From Lactonifactor sp. BIOML-A5 (GTDB taxonomy: Bacteria; Bacillota; Clostridia; Lachnospirales; Lachnospiraceae), in contig NZ_WKYV01000018.1 of assembly GCF_009677585.1 (NCBI RefSeq), forward strand, positions 12,907 to 76,906: DNA of 64,000 bases, given 5' to 3'. A program made the translations under genes and the position numbers. The notes under the pieces were generated by a model, which ran no database searches, was not told where the DNA came from, and saw only the letters and a program-made list of their open reading frames with translations. This document shows, piece after piece, positions 33,760-43,043 of the stretch (positions are counted from its first letter, which is position 1; every line of letters begins with the position of its first letter).

Positions 33760-34635
33760 CTATTCCAATGATGAGTTATGACGGATCCAGTATTGAAAAG
33801 CCCTGACAATATAGTCCGATGCGCCTGGGCCATATTTTGTATCAGTGACAGCTTTTATATAGTCATTGGAATAGACATCCACAATCATCTCCCAATAGTT
33901 TCGCCCGAGAAAATCTGCGGTTGTGTTTTCCTGGGTTTGTTTTACAAGTTCTTGTACAATCGACTGTATATCTTCCGCTGAGACATCTTTTTGCGTATCA
34001 GAAGTCAGACTTTTATATAGGTCAGTGATTTGCTGGGTGCGCTTTTTTGTTTCCTCAGATACCTGTTCTTCCATGAGTTCAGAGAAATGATCAAGATTAT
34101 ATTTCATAGCCTCCGTATAGTTCTCCACGCTGCCATACTCTTGTATTGCACGCTTGGCAATCTCAGCCTCCCTGTCTCTGGCTCTCTGGATAAATAAATC
34201 AAAATTCTCAAGACTTCCCCAATTTTTTATGATATCTTTCGTATTGGTGGTTTTAAATTGTTCCAATGCTTGGATATATTCTGTCAGGTCAAATTCTTTA
34301 AACTCCATACAATGTTCCCCTTTCTCCAGGCGGGTAAGGAGCTGTATGAGTCTGTCTATACGATTCCGTTTTAGCAGGAACAATTCTTTCTGTTTCCTAA
34401 AAGCGGCTATCCTGTCAAAATCAGGTTTTTGGATTATGATACGTATTTCTTTTAATGAAAACCCCAGTTCTTTAAAAAACAGTATCTGCTGAAGCTTCTG
34501 CATAGCATCCTCGTCGTACAGACGATATCCGGACTGTGTTAACTTACTTGGCTTTAGCAGTCCGATTTCATCGTAGTATTGCAGGGTGCGCTTGCTTATT
34601 CCTGTGAATGCAGCAACTTGGCTTGTGGTTCGCAT
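33760..34635 (-). CDS. MerR family regulator with TipAS-like ligand domain
   Basis: The 291-residue protein has an N-terminal MerR winged helix: TSQVAAFTGISKRTLQYYDEIGLLKPS in pieces, then YRLYDEDAMQKLQQI and a coiled coil to about residue 115. The C-terminal part (about 140-290) resembles TipAS, which binds drugs in TipA-type activators. Its own promoter holds a CACGTAACGTG palindrome between -35 and -10. It lies opposite a MATE pump, but that gene carries a different operator. Confidence 0.87.
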   Translation of the reverse strand: MRTTSQVAAFTGISKRTLQYYDEIGLLKPSKLTQSGYRLYDEDAMQKLQQILFFKELGFSLKEIRIIIQKPDFDRIAAFRKQKELFLLKRNRIDRLIQLLTRLEKGEHCMEFKEFDLTEYIQALEQFKTTNTKDIIKNWGSLENFDLFIQRARDREAEIAKRAIQEYGSVENYTEAMKYNLDHFSELMEEQVSEETKKRTQQITDLYKSLTSDTQKDVSAEDIQSIVQELVKQTQENTTADFLGRNYWEMIVDVYSNDYIKAVTDTKYGPGASDYIVRAFQYWIRHNSSLE

Positions 34636-34719
34636 ATCCTATCAGCTCCTTCAGTTTCCTTAGTAATTGAGTATGAGGCAGAGTGCCGGCAAACATATAT
34701 TCTGCCTCTATAAATCTAG

Positions 34720-34748
34720 AATATAGTATCACGTTACGTGTAAGTCAA
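34720..34748 (-). promoter_or_regulatory. MerR-type promoter with spacer palindrome
   Basis: On the minus strand TTGACT (34748-34743), 17 bases, then TATATT (34725-34720). The spacer contains CACGTAACGTG, a perfect palindrome around one base, as in MerR/TipA operators. It drives the merR-type gene. Confidence 0.68.
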
Positions 34749-34820
34749 TACATTTTGCAACAATTGAAGAAAAATCATGAAGGGGGGAAGAGGATAGCGG
34801 TAAATATCATCCGTGCTCAC

Positions 34821-34849
34821 TTGACAAGTACTATAAATTATAGTACCAT
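34821..34849 (+). promoter_or_regulatory. MATE gene promoter with palindromic operator
   Basis: TTGACA (34821-34826) is followed after 17 bases by a weak -10 TACCAT. Between them lies ACTATAAATTATAGT (34830-34844), within a 19-base palindrome. The same 15-mer, differing only in the central base, lies before the PadR gene at 53273-53287. Further ATATAGTATAAT-like repeats follow at 34861-34894. Confidence 0.7.
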
Positions 34850-34923
34850 AAGCAGTGTTGCATATAGTATAATATATAGTAGTATATATTATAGTTTGTA
34901 TAAAGTGAAAGGAGACTCTAATT

Positions 34924-36315
34924 ATGAATCAACCAAACAAAAAAATGGCACTGCTGGGAAGTGTGCCAATACCGAAGGCACTGCTGGCATTGGGGCTTCC
35001 CACCATGATTGGTATGCTGATTAACGCACTGTATAACCTGGTGGATACCTATTTTGTGGGTGGTTTGGGAACGGATCAGATGGGTGCGGTCACAGTGGCC
35101 TTTCCTCTGGGACAAATGATAGTAGGTCTGGGGCTGCTATTTGGAAATGGTGCTGCCGCCTATCTTTCAAGGCTGCTTGGGCGGGGGGATAAGGAAACGG
35201 CGGACAAAGTTGCCAGCACCGCCTTGTACAGCAGTATTTTGGTGGGAGCAATACTCATTCTTTGCTCTGTCATTTTTCTGAGACCGATCTTAAAACAGCT
35301 CGGAGCAATCGAGAGTGTTATGCCTTATGCAATCTCTTACGCCAGTATCTATATCACATTTTCGATTTTTAACGTATTTAATGTCACAATGAATAATATC
35401 GTGGCAAGTGAAGGAGCGTCTAAAACAGCCATGTGTGCACTGATGGCAGGTGCCCTGTTAAATGCGGTATTAGACCCGATCTGCATTTATGCGCTTCAAC
35501 TGGGAGTGGCAGGTGCAGCCATTGCCACGGCTGTTTCACAGATGGTTTCCACAGCAGTCTACTTGTGCTATATCTTTCGAAAAAAGAGTGTATTCAGTTT
35601 TCGTATCAGGGAATGCAACTATTCCAGAGAAATTATGTCCGAGATTTTGAAAATAGGGATTCCCACACTGCTATTTCAGGTATTGACCAGTCTTTCTATC
35701 AGTATGATGAATCATGCGGCGAAAGAGTATGGGGGATCTGCGCTGGCAGCGATGGGACCGTTTACTAAAATTATGTCCATGGGAAGCCTGATCGTATTTG
35801 GATTTCTGAAAGGCTTTCAGCCAATCGCCGGGTTTAGTTATGGAGCAAAAAGGTTTGACCGCCTGTATGAAGCAATCAAAACCGCTATCCTCTGGTCTAC
35901 CTTATTTTGTGTGGTGTTCGGCCTGACTGCAGCAATCTTTCCTGCGCAAATCATGAGCTTGTTTACAAAAGGAGACAGGGAGATGGTCCGTGTGGGGGCA
36001 GCCGCTTTGAGAGCAAATGGTCTTTCCTTTATCTTCTTTGGCTTTTACACTGTGTACTCATTCCTCTTCCTGGTAATGGGAAAGGCGAAAGAGGGGTGTA
36101 TCCTTGGTGCCTGCCGGCAGGGTATTTGTTTTGTGCCCGTTATTTTACTTCTTCCAATGGCTTGCGGCTTGCAGGGAGTACTGTATGCTCAGCCCATTGC
36201 TGATATACTGTCGGCTGCCGTCTCCGTATATATGGCCGTGCATCTTCATAAGGAACTGAGCGCAGCAAAAGTACGGGGAAAAGAAGCTTATCCGGGAGCG
36301 GGCGGCTTTGCGTAA
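34924..36315 (+). CDS. MATE family efflux transporter
   Basis: The 463-residue protein has twelve likely membrane helices and the MATE pattern: GLPTMIGMLINALYNLVDTYFVG near 21-43 and the repeated-half motif GIPTLLFQVLTSLSISMMN near 244-262, with GFLKGFQPIAGFSYGAKR. It would export drugs or other organic cations using Na+ or H+. GAAAGGAG precedes the start. Expression is probably controlled by the PadR-type palindrome in its promoter. Confidence 0.92.
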   Translation: MNQPNKKMALLGSVPIPKALLALGLPTMIGMLINALYNLVDTYFVGGLGTDQMGAVTVAFPLGQMIVGLGLLFGNGAAAYLSRLLGRGDKETADKVASTALYSSILVGAILILCSVIFLRPILKQLGAIESVMPYAISYASIYITFSIFNVFNVTMNNIVASEGASKTAMCALMAGALLNAVLDPICIYALQLGVAGAAIATAVSQMVSTAVYLCYIFRKKSVFSFRIRECNYSREIMSEILKIGIPTLLFQVLTSLSISMMNHAAKEYGGSALAAMGPFTKIMSMGSLIVFGFLKGFQPIAGFSYGAKRFDRLYEAIKTAILWSTLFCVVFGLTAAIFPAQIMSLFTKGDREMVRVGAAALRANGLSFIFFGFYTVYSFLFLVMGKAKEGCILGACRQGICFVPVILLLPMACGLQGVLYAQPIADILSAAVSVYMAVHLHKELSAAKVRGKEAYPGAGGFA

Positions 36316-36343
36316 TTCCGGTTGCTGCTAGAAGCTATAAAAT

Positions 36344-36372
36344 TTGCATACGCAGAGTGATAGTGCTATAAT
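36344..36372 (+). promoter_or_regulatory. Promoter of a structured leader before the Xre gene
   Basis: TTGCAT (36344-36349), 17 bases, then TATAAT (36367-36372). It begins a leader of about 240 nt before the Xre start at 36617. Confidence 0.72.
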
Positions 36373-36616
36373 ACTTATGGAGCAATGGGGCGGGTCCTGT
36401 TGCTCTTTTTGCACAATGCGGCTTTTGTGCAGGAAGAGTGCTGAACTAAGTTTTACATTTTTGTTATAGCTGCCGCCAGCGTTTTTTGAGAAATTCGCTC
36501 CAAGAGTTTATCCCCAGACACCTGTGTCTAGGGATAAAAAACGGTATTTCTCGCTTTGTGTCGTGTTTTTTTATTCGAAAAGATGGTACTATGCAAATAG
36601 AAAGGAAGAATTGGCA
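36373..36616 (+). promoter_or_regulatory. Structured leader with hairpins and a five-codon ORF
   Basis: A first hairpin (GAGCAA/TTGCTC, about 36379-36409) is followed by five T. A second is GCACAA/TTGTGC. A third large structure pairs GAGAAAT with ATTTCTC around an inner TTTATCCC-AGACAC / GTGTCT-AGGGATAAA hairpin (about 36508-36541), and TTTTTTT follows. MVLCK (36583-36600) ends right at the AAAGGAAG ribosome site. The layout suggests attenuation, as in genes induced by ribosome-targeting drugs. Confidence 0.5.
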
Positions 36617-37561
36617 ATGGATGCAAAGAAAATCGGCAGATTTCTAAAGGAGCTCCGGAAGGAAAAAGGGTTAACACAAGAACAGCTTGCAGAAATGCTC
36701 TTTGTACCTGGCAGGAGTGTATCCCGCTGGGAGACGGGTACGAATATGCCGGATTTAAGCATTATGATTCAAATAGCAGATTTCTACGAGGTAGAAATCA
36801 ATGACATCTTAGAAGGAGAAAGGAGAAGCGAGAGTATGGATCAAGAGGGAAAAGAGACATTATCTAAGGTCGCAGAGTACAGTAAATCGGAAAAAGATAA
36901 GGCGGTAAGAGCAGGAAATACGGCATTTGGCCTGATGTTTGCGCTATCTGCAGTCCTGATTATTGTGCAGTTAATTGTCACAAAGGAACTGTGGACCGTT
37001 GCCGGGGAAACGATTACCTTACTTGTCGGAGGCATAGCATATATAGGAATTATGCTGTATAATGGCATATGGGAAAACGGTTCGGGAATTCAAAGTACTC
37101 CGGCAAAGGATGCTTTGACGAGCGTCGTGTGCTCGGGCATATTTTCTTCCGCATATGTGTTTTATATCATCCGAATAGGCGGTACGGCATCCCAGGCTGT
37201 GCGCGCCGCAGTCATATTTTTTACAGGAATTGCTATATTGAGTTTTGGGGTCCTGAGAATTTTAGCCTTTTTTAACAGCAGACGAATAAGAAAAGGAGAG
37301 TTAACCGACCCGCCAAAGGGAGTTAAGGAAGTAGTGCCGGTTAACGTTTTCACAGCAGACGGAACCATGCAGGCAGATATGATAATAGAAGCGTTGAAAA
37401 ATAATGGCATTGCTGCCTATAAGCAGGACATGGGAGACGCCGGGTTGGCCTCAGTGCGTTATGGTATGGGGCGGGGAATCAATGACAGCGTTGCTATTTT
37501 CGTTGCAGATGCGGAAGCTGACAACGCTGTGGAAGTAATAAACGGCATGGGACTGCTTTAG
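36617..37561 (+). CDS. Xre-type regulator with membrane and DUF2007-like domains
   Basis: From ATG 36617 (AAAGGAAG upstream) the protein has 314 residues. The Xre helix-turn-helix is at about 4-60 (KELRKEKGLTQEQLAEML, SRWETGTNMPDL). Membrane helices lie at about 103-122, 134-152, 170-190 and 200-220. The C-terminal region (about 240-312) resembles DUF2007, a signal-transducing-type domain (VFTADGTMQADMIIEALKNN). It is probably a membrane-bound regulator. The longer frame to 36524 would read through the leader hairpin and is not favoured. Confidence 0.8.
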   Translation: MDAKKIGRFLKELRKEKGLTQEQLAEMLFVPGRSVSRWETGTNMPDLSIMIQIADFYEVEINDILEGERRSESMDQEGKETLSKVAEYSKSEKDKAVRAGNTAFGLMFALSAVLIIVQLIVTKELWTVAGETITLLVGGIAYIGIMLYNGIWENGSGIQSTPAKDALTSVVCSGIFSSAYVFYIIRIGGTASQAVRAAVIFFTGIAILSFGVLRILAFFNSRRIRKGELTDPPKGVKEVVPVNVFTADGTMQADMIIEALKNNGIAAYKQDMGDAGLASVRYGMGRGINDSVAIFVADAEADNAVEVINGMGLL

Positions 37562-37943
37562 CGGAAAATATTTTTCCTCATTCCTCAGCAATCCAGTCCG
37601 GATGTCGTTTTTCCCTATGATTTCAAATTGTCCGAATCGCTGTTCCTTTGTGATTAAATACTTAAACGGCAAAGCTTCCTCCAGCATATTATCCTCCACA
37701 GAGGCAGGGCCAGAAAATTGAGATGGACGATAAATATCTACTTGAAGTTCTCACAGAAACTTCGTATAATTGAAAAAGTATGCATAGTTATACAGATTGA
37801 ATCGGCACTGTAAATATTTGAGACAGGAAACGGAATTTACTAAGAGCGAAAGCAGATATAAGATATGCTGCTGAAACAGAGATAAACAGTATAAAGAACA
37901 TAAACAGCTGCTGGAGATTCATCAACAAAAATAAGGAGATACA
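37562..37943. other. Intergenic region without a convincing gene
   Basis: The stretch is A/T-rich. The minus strand has a short frame (37451-37699) with a GGAGG before an internal ATG, but it runs into the Xre gene in antisense and matches nothing I know. The radical SAM gene has AAGGAGATACA at its start. Confidence 0.4.
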
Positions 37944-39803
37944 ATGAGAAAACTAGCTTTAAGTGATGAAATATTACTAAAAATCGAGAAACCAGCCCGC
38001 TATATCGGCAATGAGGTCAACTCGGTGATGAAAGAAAAGGATCAGGTGGATATCCGTTTCGCCATGTGCTTTCCGGACGTGTACGAGATTGGTATGTCTC
38101 ATTTGGGTATCCAGATCCTTTATGATATGTTTAACCAGAGAGAGGATACCTGGTGTGAGCGCGTCTATTCTCCCTGGCCGGATCTGGATCGGATCCTGCG
38201 GGAGAAGAAGATCCCTCTTTTTGCCCTGGAATCCCAGGATGCTGTGAAAGACTTTGACTTCCTGGGTCTGACACTGCAGTATGAAATGTGCTACACCAAC
38301 GTTCTCCAGATCCTGGATCTAAGCCAGATTCCCCTGCTGGCGAAAGAGAGAACGGAGGATATGCCCATTGTCATAGGGGGAGGCCCCTGTGCCTATAATC
38401 CGGAGCCCCTGGCGGACTTTTTTGATTTGTTTTATATCGGTGAGGGAGAAACCGTATACTATCAGCTGCTTGATGTCTATAAAGAAAACAAACACTCCGG
38501 GGGCGGCAGAAAGGAATTTTTAGAAAAAGCGGCAGGGATTCCGGGAATCTATGTACCTGGTTTTTACAGTGTGGAATACCACGAAGACGGAACCATTGCA
38601 TCCTTTTCTCCCACCTGTGAATGCGCGCCTCAGAAGGTAGAAAAACAGGTGGTTATGGATGTGACGGATACGTATTATCCCAAAGCCCCCGTGGTACCTT
38701 TTATTAAAGCTACACAGGACAGGGTGACTCTGGAGATCCAGAGAGGCTGTATCCGGGGATGTCGTTTCTGCCAGGCCGGAATGCTGTACCGTCCAACAAG
38801 AGAGAGAAAGCTGGAGTATCTGAAACAGGCGGCAAAGGATATGCTGGTAAATACCGGACACGAGGAGATTTCCCTGAGTTCCCTAAGCTCCAGTGATTAT
38901 TCTCAGCTGCCGGAACTGCTTCAGTTTTTAATTGAAGAATTTGACAAGAAAGGCGTCAACATCTCGCTGCCGTCCCTGCGCATAGATGCTTTTTCCCTGG
39001 ATGTTATGAGTAAAGTCCAGGATATCAGAAAGAGCAGCCTCACGTTTGCACCGGAGGCAGGTACGCAGAGGCTTAGAGATGTGATTAACAAAGGCCTCAC
39101 CGAGGAGGATATCCTGGAAGGAGCAGGCAGTGCCTTTGAAGGAGGTTGGACCAGAGTAAAGCTATATTTCATGCTGGGATTGCCCACGGAAACAGAAGAG
39201 GATATGAGAGGAATTGCCGAACTGGCAGAAAAAATAGCCCGGAGATATTACGAGATTCCAAAGGAGCAGCGCCATGGTAAGTGTCAGATTGTAGTAAGCA
39301 CTTCCTTTTTTGTGCCAAAGCCCTTTACCCCCTTCCAGTGGGCACCTATGTTTACCAAGGAACAGTTTCTTGATAAAGCCAGGTTTGTAAAAGAAGCCAT
39401 CCGGGCCCAGCTGAACCAAAAGAGCATTAAGTATAACTGGCATGAGGCAGATGTTACGGTACTGGAAGGCATTCTTGCCCGGGGGGATCGGAGGATTGGA
39501 CCTGTGATCCAAAAGGCCTATGAGAACGGAAGCCTTTTTGACTCCTGGTCAGAGTACTTCAGACCCCAGGCCTGGCAGCAGGCTTTTGAAGAGCTGGGGG
39601 TAGATCCGGATTTTTATACCATGAGGGAGCGGGCTGTTACAGAGATTCTGCCCTGGGATTTTATAGATGTCGGTGTGACCAAAAAGTTTTTAATTCGGGA
39701 ATGGAACCGGGCAAAAGAGGAAGAGATAACGCCTAACTGCAGACAGCAGTGTTCCGGCTGCGGTGCGGGAAGATACAAAGGAGGTGTCTGTCTTGAAGGT
39801 TAG
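37944..39803 (+). CDS. TIGR03960 family B12-binding-domain radical SAM protein
   Basis: The 619-residue protein has an N-terminal cobalamin-binding-like region (about 35-190; FPDVYEIGMSHLGIQILYD, VIGGGPCAYNPEP) and then a radical SAM domain with CxxxCxxC in RGCIRGCRFCQAG near 266-278. A Cys-rich tail, CRQQCSGCGAG, is near 605. Function is unknown. It overlaps the TIGR03936 gene by 11 bases; the two lie together upstream of RNase G and rplU in many clostridia. Confidence 0.88.
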   Translation: MRKLALSDEILLKIEKPARYIGNEVNSVMKEKDQVDIRFAMCFPDVYEIGMSHLGIQILYDMFNQREDTWCERVYSPWPDLDRILREKKIPLFALESQDAVKDFDFLGLTLQYEMCYTNVLQILDLSQIPLLAKERTEDMPIVIGGGPCAYNPEPLADFFDLFYIGEGETVYYQLLDVYKENKHSGGGRKEFLEKAAGIPGIYVPGFYSVEYHEDGTIASFSPTCECAPQKVEKQVVMDVTDTYYPKAPVVPFIKATQDRVTLEIQRGCIRGCRFCQAGMLYRPTRERKLEYLKQAAKDMLVNTGHEEISLSSLSSSDYSQLPELLQFLIEEFDKKGVNISLPSLRIDAFSLDVMSKVQDIRKSSLTFAPEAGTQRLRDVINKGLTEEDILEGAGSAFEGGWTRVKLYFMLGLPTETEEDMRGIAELAEKIARRYYEIPKEQRHGKCQIVVSTSFFVPKPFTPFQWAPMFTKEQFLDKARFVKEAIRAQLNQKSIKYNWHEADVTVLEGILARGDRRIGPVIQKAYENGSLFDSWSEYFRPQAWQQAFEELGVDPDFYTMRERAVTEILPWDFIDVGVTKKFLIREWNRAKEEEITPNCRQQCSGCGAGRYKGGVCLEG

Positions 39804-40503
39804 AGTAAAATTTGCAAAAGAGGGTCCTATGAAGTTTATCGGACATCTGGATATCATGAGGTATTTTCAGAAGGCTATCCGCAGAGCAGGGATTGACATT
39901 GCTTTTTCAGAGGGCTTCAGTCCCCATATGATTATGTCCTTTGCCGCACCTTTGGGGGTTGGCATCACAAGCACAGGAGAGTACTTCGATATGGAAGTAA
40001 ATACTGCAACAAACTCAGAGGACATGAAAAAACGCCTGAACGCCGCTATGGTGGAAGGAATGAGGATTTTAAGTATAAAAAAGGTAGATGACGGTAAGGC
40101 CAGCAAAGCCATGTCCCTGGTGGCCGCAGCAGATTATCTGGTAACCTTCCGGCCCGGTCAGGAATCGCTGAGGGATATATTTTTGGAGCATTTGGCTGAC
40201 TTTTGCGGCCGGGAGCAGCTTCTCATCTGGAAAAAAACCAAGAAAAGTGAAAAGGAAATTGATATCCGGCCTTTTATCTATGAGATGCGAAGAGAAGGGG
40301 AAAGTATCTTTTTGAAACTGGCAGCAGGAAGTGCTAATAATACAAAACCCGAACTGGTTATGGAAGCTTTTGCCGGCTATTTGTCAATTTCTGTCCCGGC
40401 GTATGCCTTTGAAGTCCATCGAATGGAAACCTACGGGGAGATTCAGGCAGAGGGCAGACCGGTATTCGTATCGCTGGAAGGACTGGGAGAAGAAATTGAG
40501 TAA
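39793..40503 (+). CDS. TIGR03936 family radical-SAM-associated protein (DUF2344)
   Basis: From TTG 39793, with AAAGGAGG eight bases upstream, the protein has 236 residues. VRVKFAKEGPMKFIGHLDIMRYFQKAIRRAG opens the domain, followed by FSEGFSPHMIMSFAAPLGVG. It is the usual partner of TIGR03960 proteins and may act on RNA or the translation apparatus, which is not established. An ATG at 39763 is possible but has no good ribosome site. Confidence 0.85.
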   Translation: MKVRVKFAKEGPMKFIGHLDIMRYFQKAIRRAGIDIAFSEGFSPHMIMSFAAPLGVGITSTGEYFDMEVNTATNSEDMKKRLNAAMVEGMRILSIKKVDDGKASKAMSLVAAADYLVTFRPGQESLRDIFLEHLADFCGREQLLIWKKTKKSEKEIDIRPFIYEMRREGESIFLKLAAGSANNTKPELVMEAFAGYLSISVPAYAFEVHRMETYGEIQAEGRPVFVSLEGLGEEIE

Positions 40504-41686
40504 GCTAATTATTACAAAGATGCAGATACATTCCCAAGAAAGGACGGTAACCGCACTTGTGGAGGAGGGAAAGGTGCTGGAACTGCGGCTCTCTTCTTTG
40601 GAACAGGAAGCGCTGCTTGGCAGCATTTATATTGGAAAGGTAAAGAATGTATCTCCCAATCTTGACGCGGCTTTTGTGGAGCTTTCCCCGGGTGTGACAG
40701 GTTATCTGCCCCTGTCAAAAGAACTTCCTTACTTTACAAATCCGAAAAAAGACAATATAGTAAAAGCGGGTGATGAAGTTCTGGTGCAGGTAAACCGGGA
40801 GCCCTTAAAATCCAAGGCTTATAACCTGACATCCAATCTTAGCTTTACCGGCAAATATCTGGTACTCACCAGCCAGCGGTGCCAGCTCAGTCTCTCCTCT
40901 AAGCTGAATGGGGAAGACCGGGAGCGCCTGAGGAAGTGGCTGGTGCCTTGTATGGAGACGGAATTCGGTCTGATTGTCCGCACAAACAGCAAAGAGGCGG
41001 AAAAACAGGAGATACTGGCAGAACTGGAATACCTGAAAAAGCGTTGGAGGCGGGTAATTGACATCTGTAAAGGCAGGACCTGCTACAGCCTGCTGGAAAA
41101 AGCCAGCCCCTTTTATATTCAGGCTGTGCGGGATGTCTACGGAGGTACCCTGGAGGAGATTGTCACAGATATTCCGTCTATATTTACGGAACTCCGGGAG
41201 TATCTGGCGGAGTATCAGAAGGAAGACACAGAAAAGCTCAGGCTCTATGAAGACAGGCTGCTATCTCTTCACAAGCTTTATTCTCTGGAGCGCGCATTGG
41301 ATCACGCGGCGAAAGAAAAAGTATGGCTTCCAAGCGGAGGTTTTTTAATGATCCAGCAGACAGAAGCTTTTGTGGCAGTGGATGTAAATACCGGAAAATA
41401 TACAGGTAAGAAAAAGCAGCAGGAAACTTACCGTAAAATCAATCTTGAAGCGGCCCGTGAGATTGCGGCACAGCTGCGGCTGAGGAATCTCTCAGGAATT
41501 ATTCTGATTGATTTTATTAATCTGGAGCGAAAGGAACACCAGGAAGAGCTGCTGAATGTTTTCAAAAAATATCTCCGCAGAGATCCGGTTCACACGGTAC
41601 TTGTGGATATGACCAAGCTTAACATCGTTGAAGTAACCAGAAAGAAAGTAAGAAAATCACTGGCGGAAGAAATAGGAGGGAAATAA
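40496..41686 (+). CDS. rng: Rne/Rng family ribonuclease (RNase G-like)
   Basis: From TTG 40496 (GGGAGAAGAAA upstream, overlapping the previous stop) the protein has 396 residues. The N-terminal S1-type part (IYIGKVKNVSPNLDAAFVELSPGVTGYLPL) is near 38-70. The catalytic region has AVDVNTGKYTGKKKQQETYRKINLEAA, carrying the Mg2+-binding Asp, and GIILIDFINL with the second Asp. It lacks the long C-terminal scaffold of RNase E and the usual CPxC zinc link is not seen. It would process rRNA or mRNA. Confidence 0.88.
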   Translation: MSKLIITKMQIHSQERTVTALVEEGKVLELRLSSLEQEALLGSIYIGKVKNVSPNLDAAFVELSPGVTGYLPLSKELPYFTNPKKDNIVKAGDEVLVQVNREPLKSKAYNLTSNLSFTGKYLVLTSQRCQLSLSSKLNGEDRERLRKWLVPCMETEFGLIVRTNSKEAEKQEILAELEYLKKRWRRVIDICKGRTCYSLLEKASPFYIQAVRDVYGGTLEEIVTDIPSIFTELREYLAEYQKEDTEKLRLYEDRLLSLHKLYSLERALDHAAKEKVWLPSGGFLMIQQTEAFVAVDVNTGKYTGKKKQQETYRKINLEAAREIAAQLRLRNLSGIILIDFINLERKEHQEELLNVFKKYLRRDPVHTVLVDMTKLNIVEVTRKKVRKSLAEEIGGK

Positions 41687-41687
41687 T

Positions 41688-42053
41688 ATGCTGAAATTTG
41701 CACATTTTAATTTTAATGTACTGCACCTGGAAAAGAGCCTTTCCTTTTATAAGGAAGCTCTGGGGCTTACGCCTGTCAGAACAAAAGAGGCGGAGGATGG
41801 TTCCTTTACTCTGGTTTATCTGGGAGATCAGACCACTGATTTTACGCTGGAGCTTACCTGGCTGAAGGATCGGACAGAGGCGTACAATCTGGGAGAATGT
41901 GAATTCCATCTTGCCTTTGAGACAGACGATTATGAAGGCTTCCATAAGAGACACAAAGAGATGGGATGCATTGTGTTTGAAAATGAGGCTATGGGAATCT
42001 ACTTTATCACAGATCCGGACGGCTACTGGATCGAGATCGTACCGTCAAAATAG
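41688..42053 (+). CDS. Glyoxalase/VOC family protein (lactoylglutathione lyase-like)
   Basis: The 121-residue single-domain protein has the metal-site pattern of glyoxalase I: H in FAHFNFNV (residue 6), E in LELTWLKD, H in ECEFHLAF and E in YWIEIVP. Length and the PDGYWIEIV ending fit. It may detoxify methylglyoxal, though the family is broad. An AGGAGGGAAATA site precedes the start, one base after the rng stop. Confidence 0.82.
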   Translation: MLKFAHFNFNVLHLEKSLSFYKEALGLTPVRTKEAEDGSFTLVYLGDQTTDFTLELTWLKDRTEAYNLGECEFHLAFETDDYEGFHKRHKEMGCIVFENEAMGIYFITDPDGYWIEIVPSK

Positions 42054-42064
42054 GAAAATTGTGT

Positions 42065-43015
42065 ATGAATAAAAGAAAATTAAAACCGTATCACGGTCTG
42101 TTGTTTTTTGCAGTGGTGATGTTCTCCTTTTACTTTATTATGGCTCCCCTGCAGATGCGCTTTGGTATGTACGGGCTTGCAATGACTGAACTGCTCCTTC
42201 TGGTAATGGCCATTGCCTGCGCAAAATTGTGCCGGGCTGATCTTAAAGAAATATTTCCTGTAGGCAGAGTCAGGCTTTCCAAGACGGCGGGAACCATACT
42301 TCTCTGGCTGGCTTCTTTTCTCACAGTTATGGTGCTCACATTAATCATTACATGGTTTTTCCCCGATGAGATGCTGGGGGTAAGCGAAGGGCTGAGCTCC
42401 GTGATCAGCTCCGTACCGTTTGCTGTTGGATTTCTGTTTACGGTAGTGATGCCTGCCGTGTGCGAAGAGGCAGTGCACCGGGGAGTCATTCTCCACAGTA
42501 TGCTTCCGCTGAAGAAGAAGTGGCTCATTGTACTAATTATGGGAATTCTGTTCGGCATCTTTCATACGAGTATATGGAGATTCGTCCCAACTGCACTTCT
42601 GGGAGCCGCCTTGTCCTACGTCATGCTGGAGACGGAAAATATGGTATATCCCGCCATCTTTCACGGGGTAAATAACTACGTACCACTGGCCATATCCTCC
42701 TATTCTGCCAAAATACTGGAACGAGCGGGGAGTGACCTGTCTCAGACCAGTCTGGATGCTGTTCCGGTGGCAAGCATCGGCATCTATCTGCTCATGGCCT
42801 GCTGTGTGCCTTTTGCTGCTTACGGGGGAAATTATCTGCTCCACTATGGGGAGGAAGGATACAGGAGCACCTTTTTCCCTAAAAAAAGACAGGGATTGAT
42901 TATTACTGTGCTGATTATAACAACCGTTCTGATTTTGGCGGCAGGATTTGCACTTTTACTCTACGGAATTTTATTTGATTCTCAGTTTCATGATCTGCTA
43001 AGGCAGAATATGTAA
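42065..43015 (+). CDS. CPBP family intramembrane protease
   Basis: The 316-residue membrane protein has about eight helices. The catalytic motifs of the CPBP/Abi (type II CAAX protease) family are present: EEAVHRG near 137-143, FHTSIWRF near 166-173 and HGVNNY near 203-208. It may process peptides or proteins in the membrane. ATG 42065 is taken over TTG 42059. Confidence 0.86.
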   Translation: MNKRKLKPYHGLLFFAVVMFSFYFIMAPLQMRFGMYGLAMTELLLLVMAIACAKLCRADLKEIFPVGRVRLSKTAGTILLWLASFLTVMVLTLIITWFFPDEMLGVSEGLSSVISSVPFAVGFLFTVVMPAVCEEAVHRGVILHSMLPLKKKWLIVLIMGILFGIFHTSIWRFVPTALLGAALSYVMLETENMVYPAIFHGVNNYVPLAISSYSAKILERAGSDLSQTSLDAVPVASIGIYLLMACCVPFAAYGGNYLLHYGEEGYRSTFFPKKRQGLIITVLIITTVLILAAGFALLLYGILFDSQFHDLLRQNM

Positions 43016-43043
43016 ACTGCTGGAAATTTGCAGGAAAAAACAG

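Noticed and set aside
37451..37699. 82-residue minus-strand ORF with a fair ribosome site
   Set aside because: It runs antisense into the Xre gene, has no recognised family and unusual composition at its end. It might be a remnant but cannot be supported.
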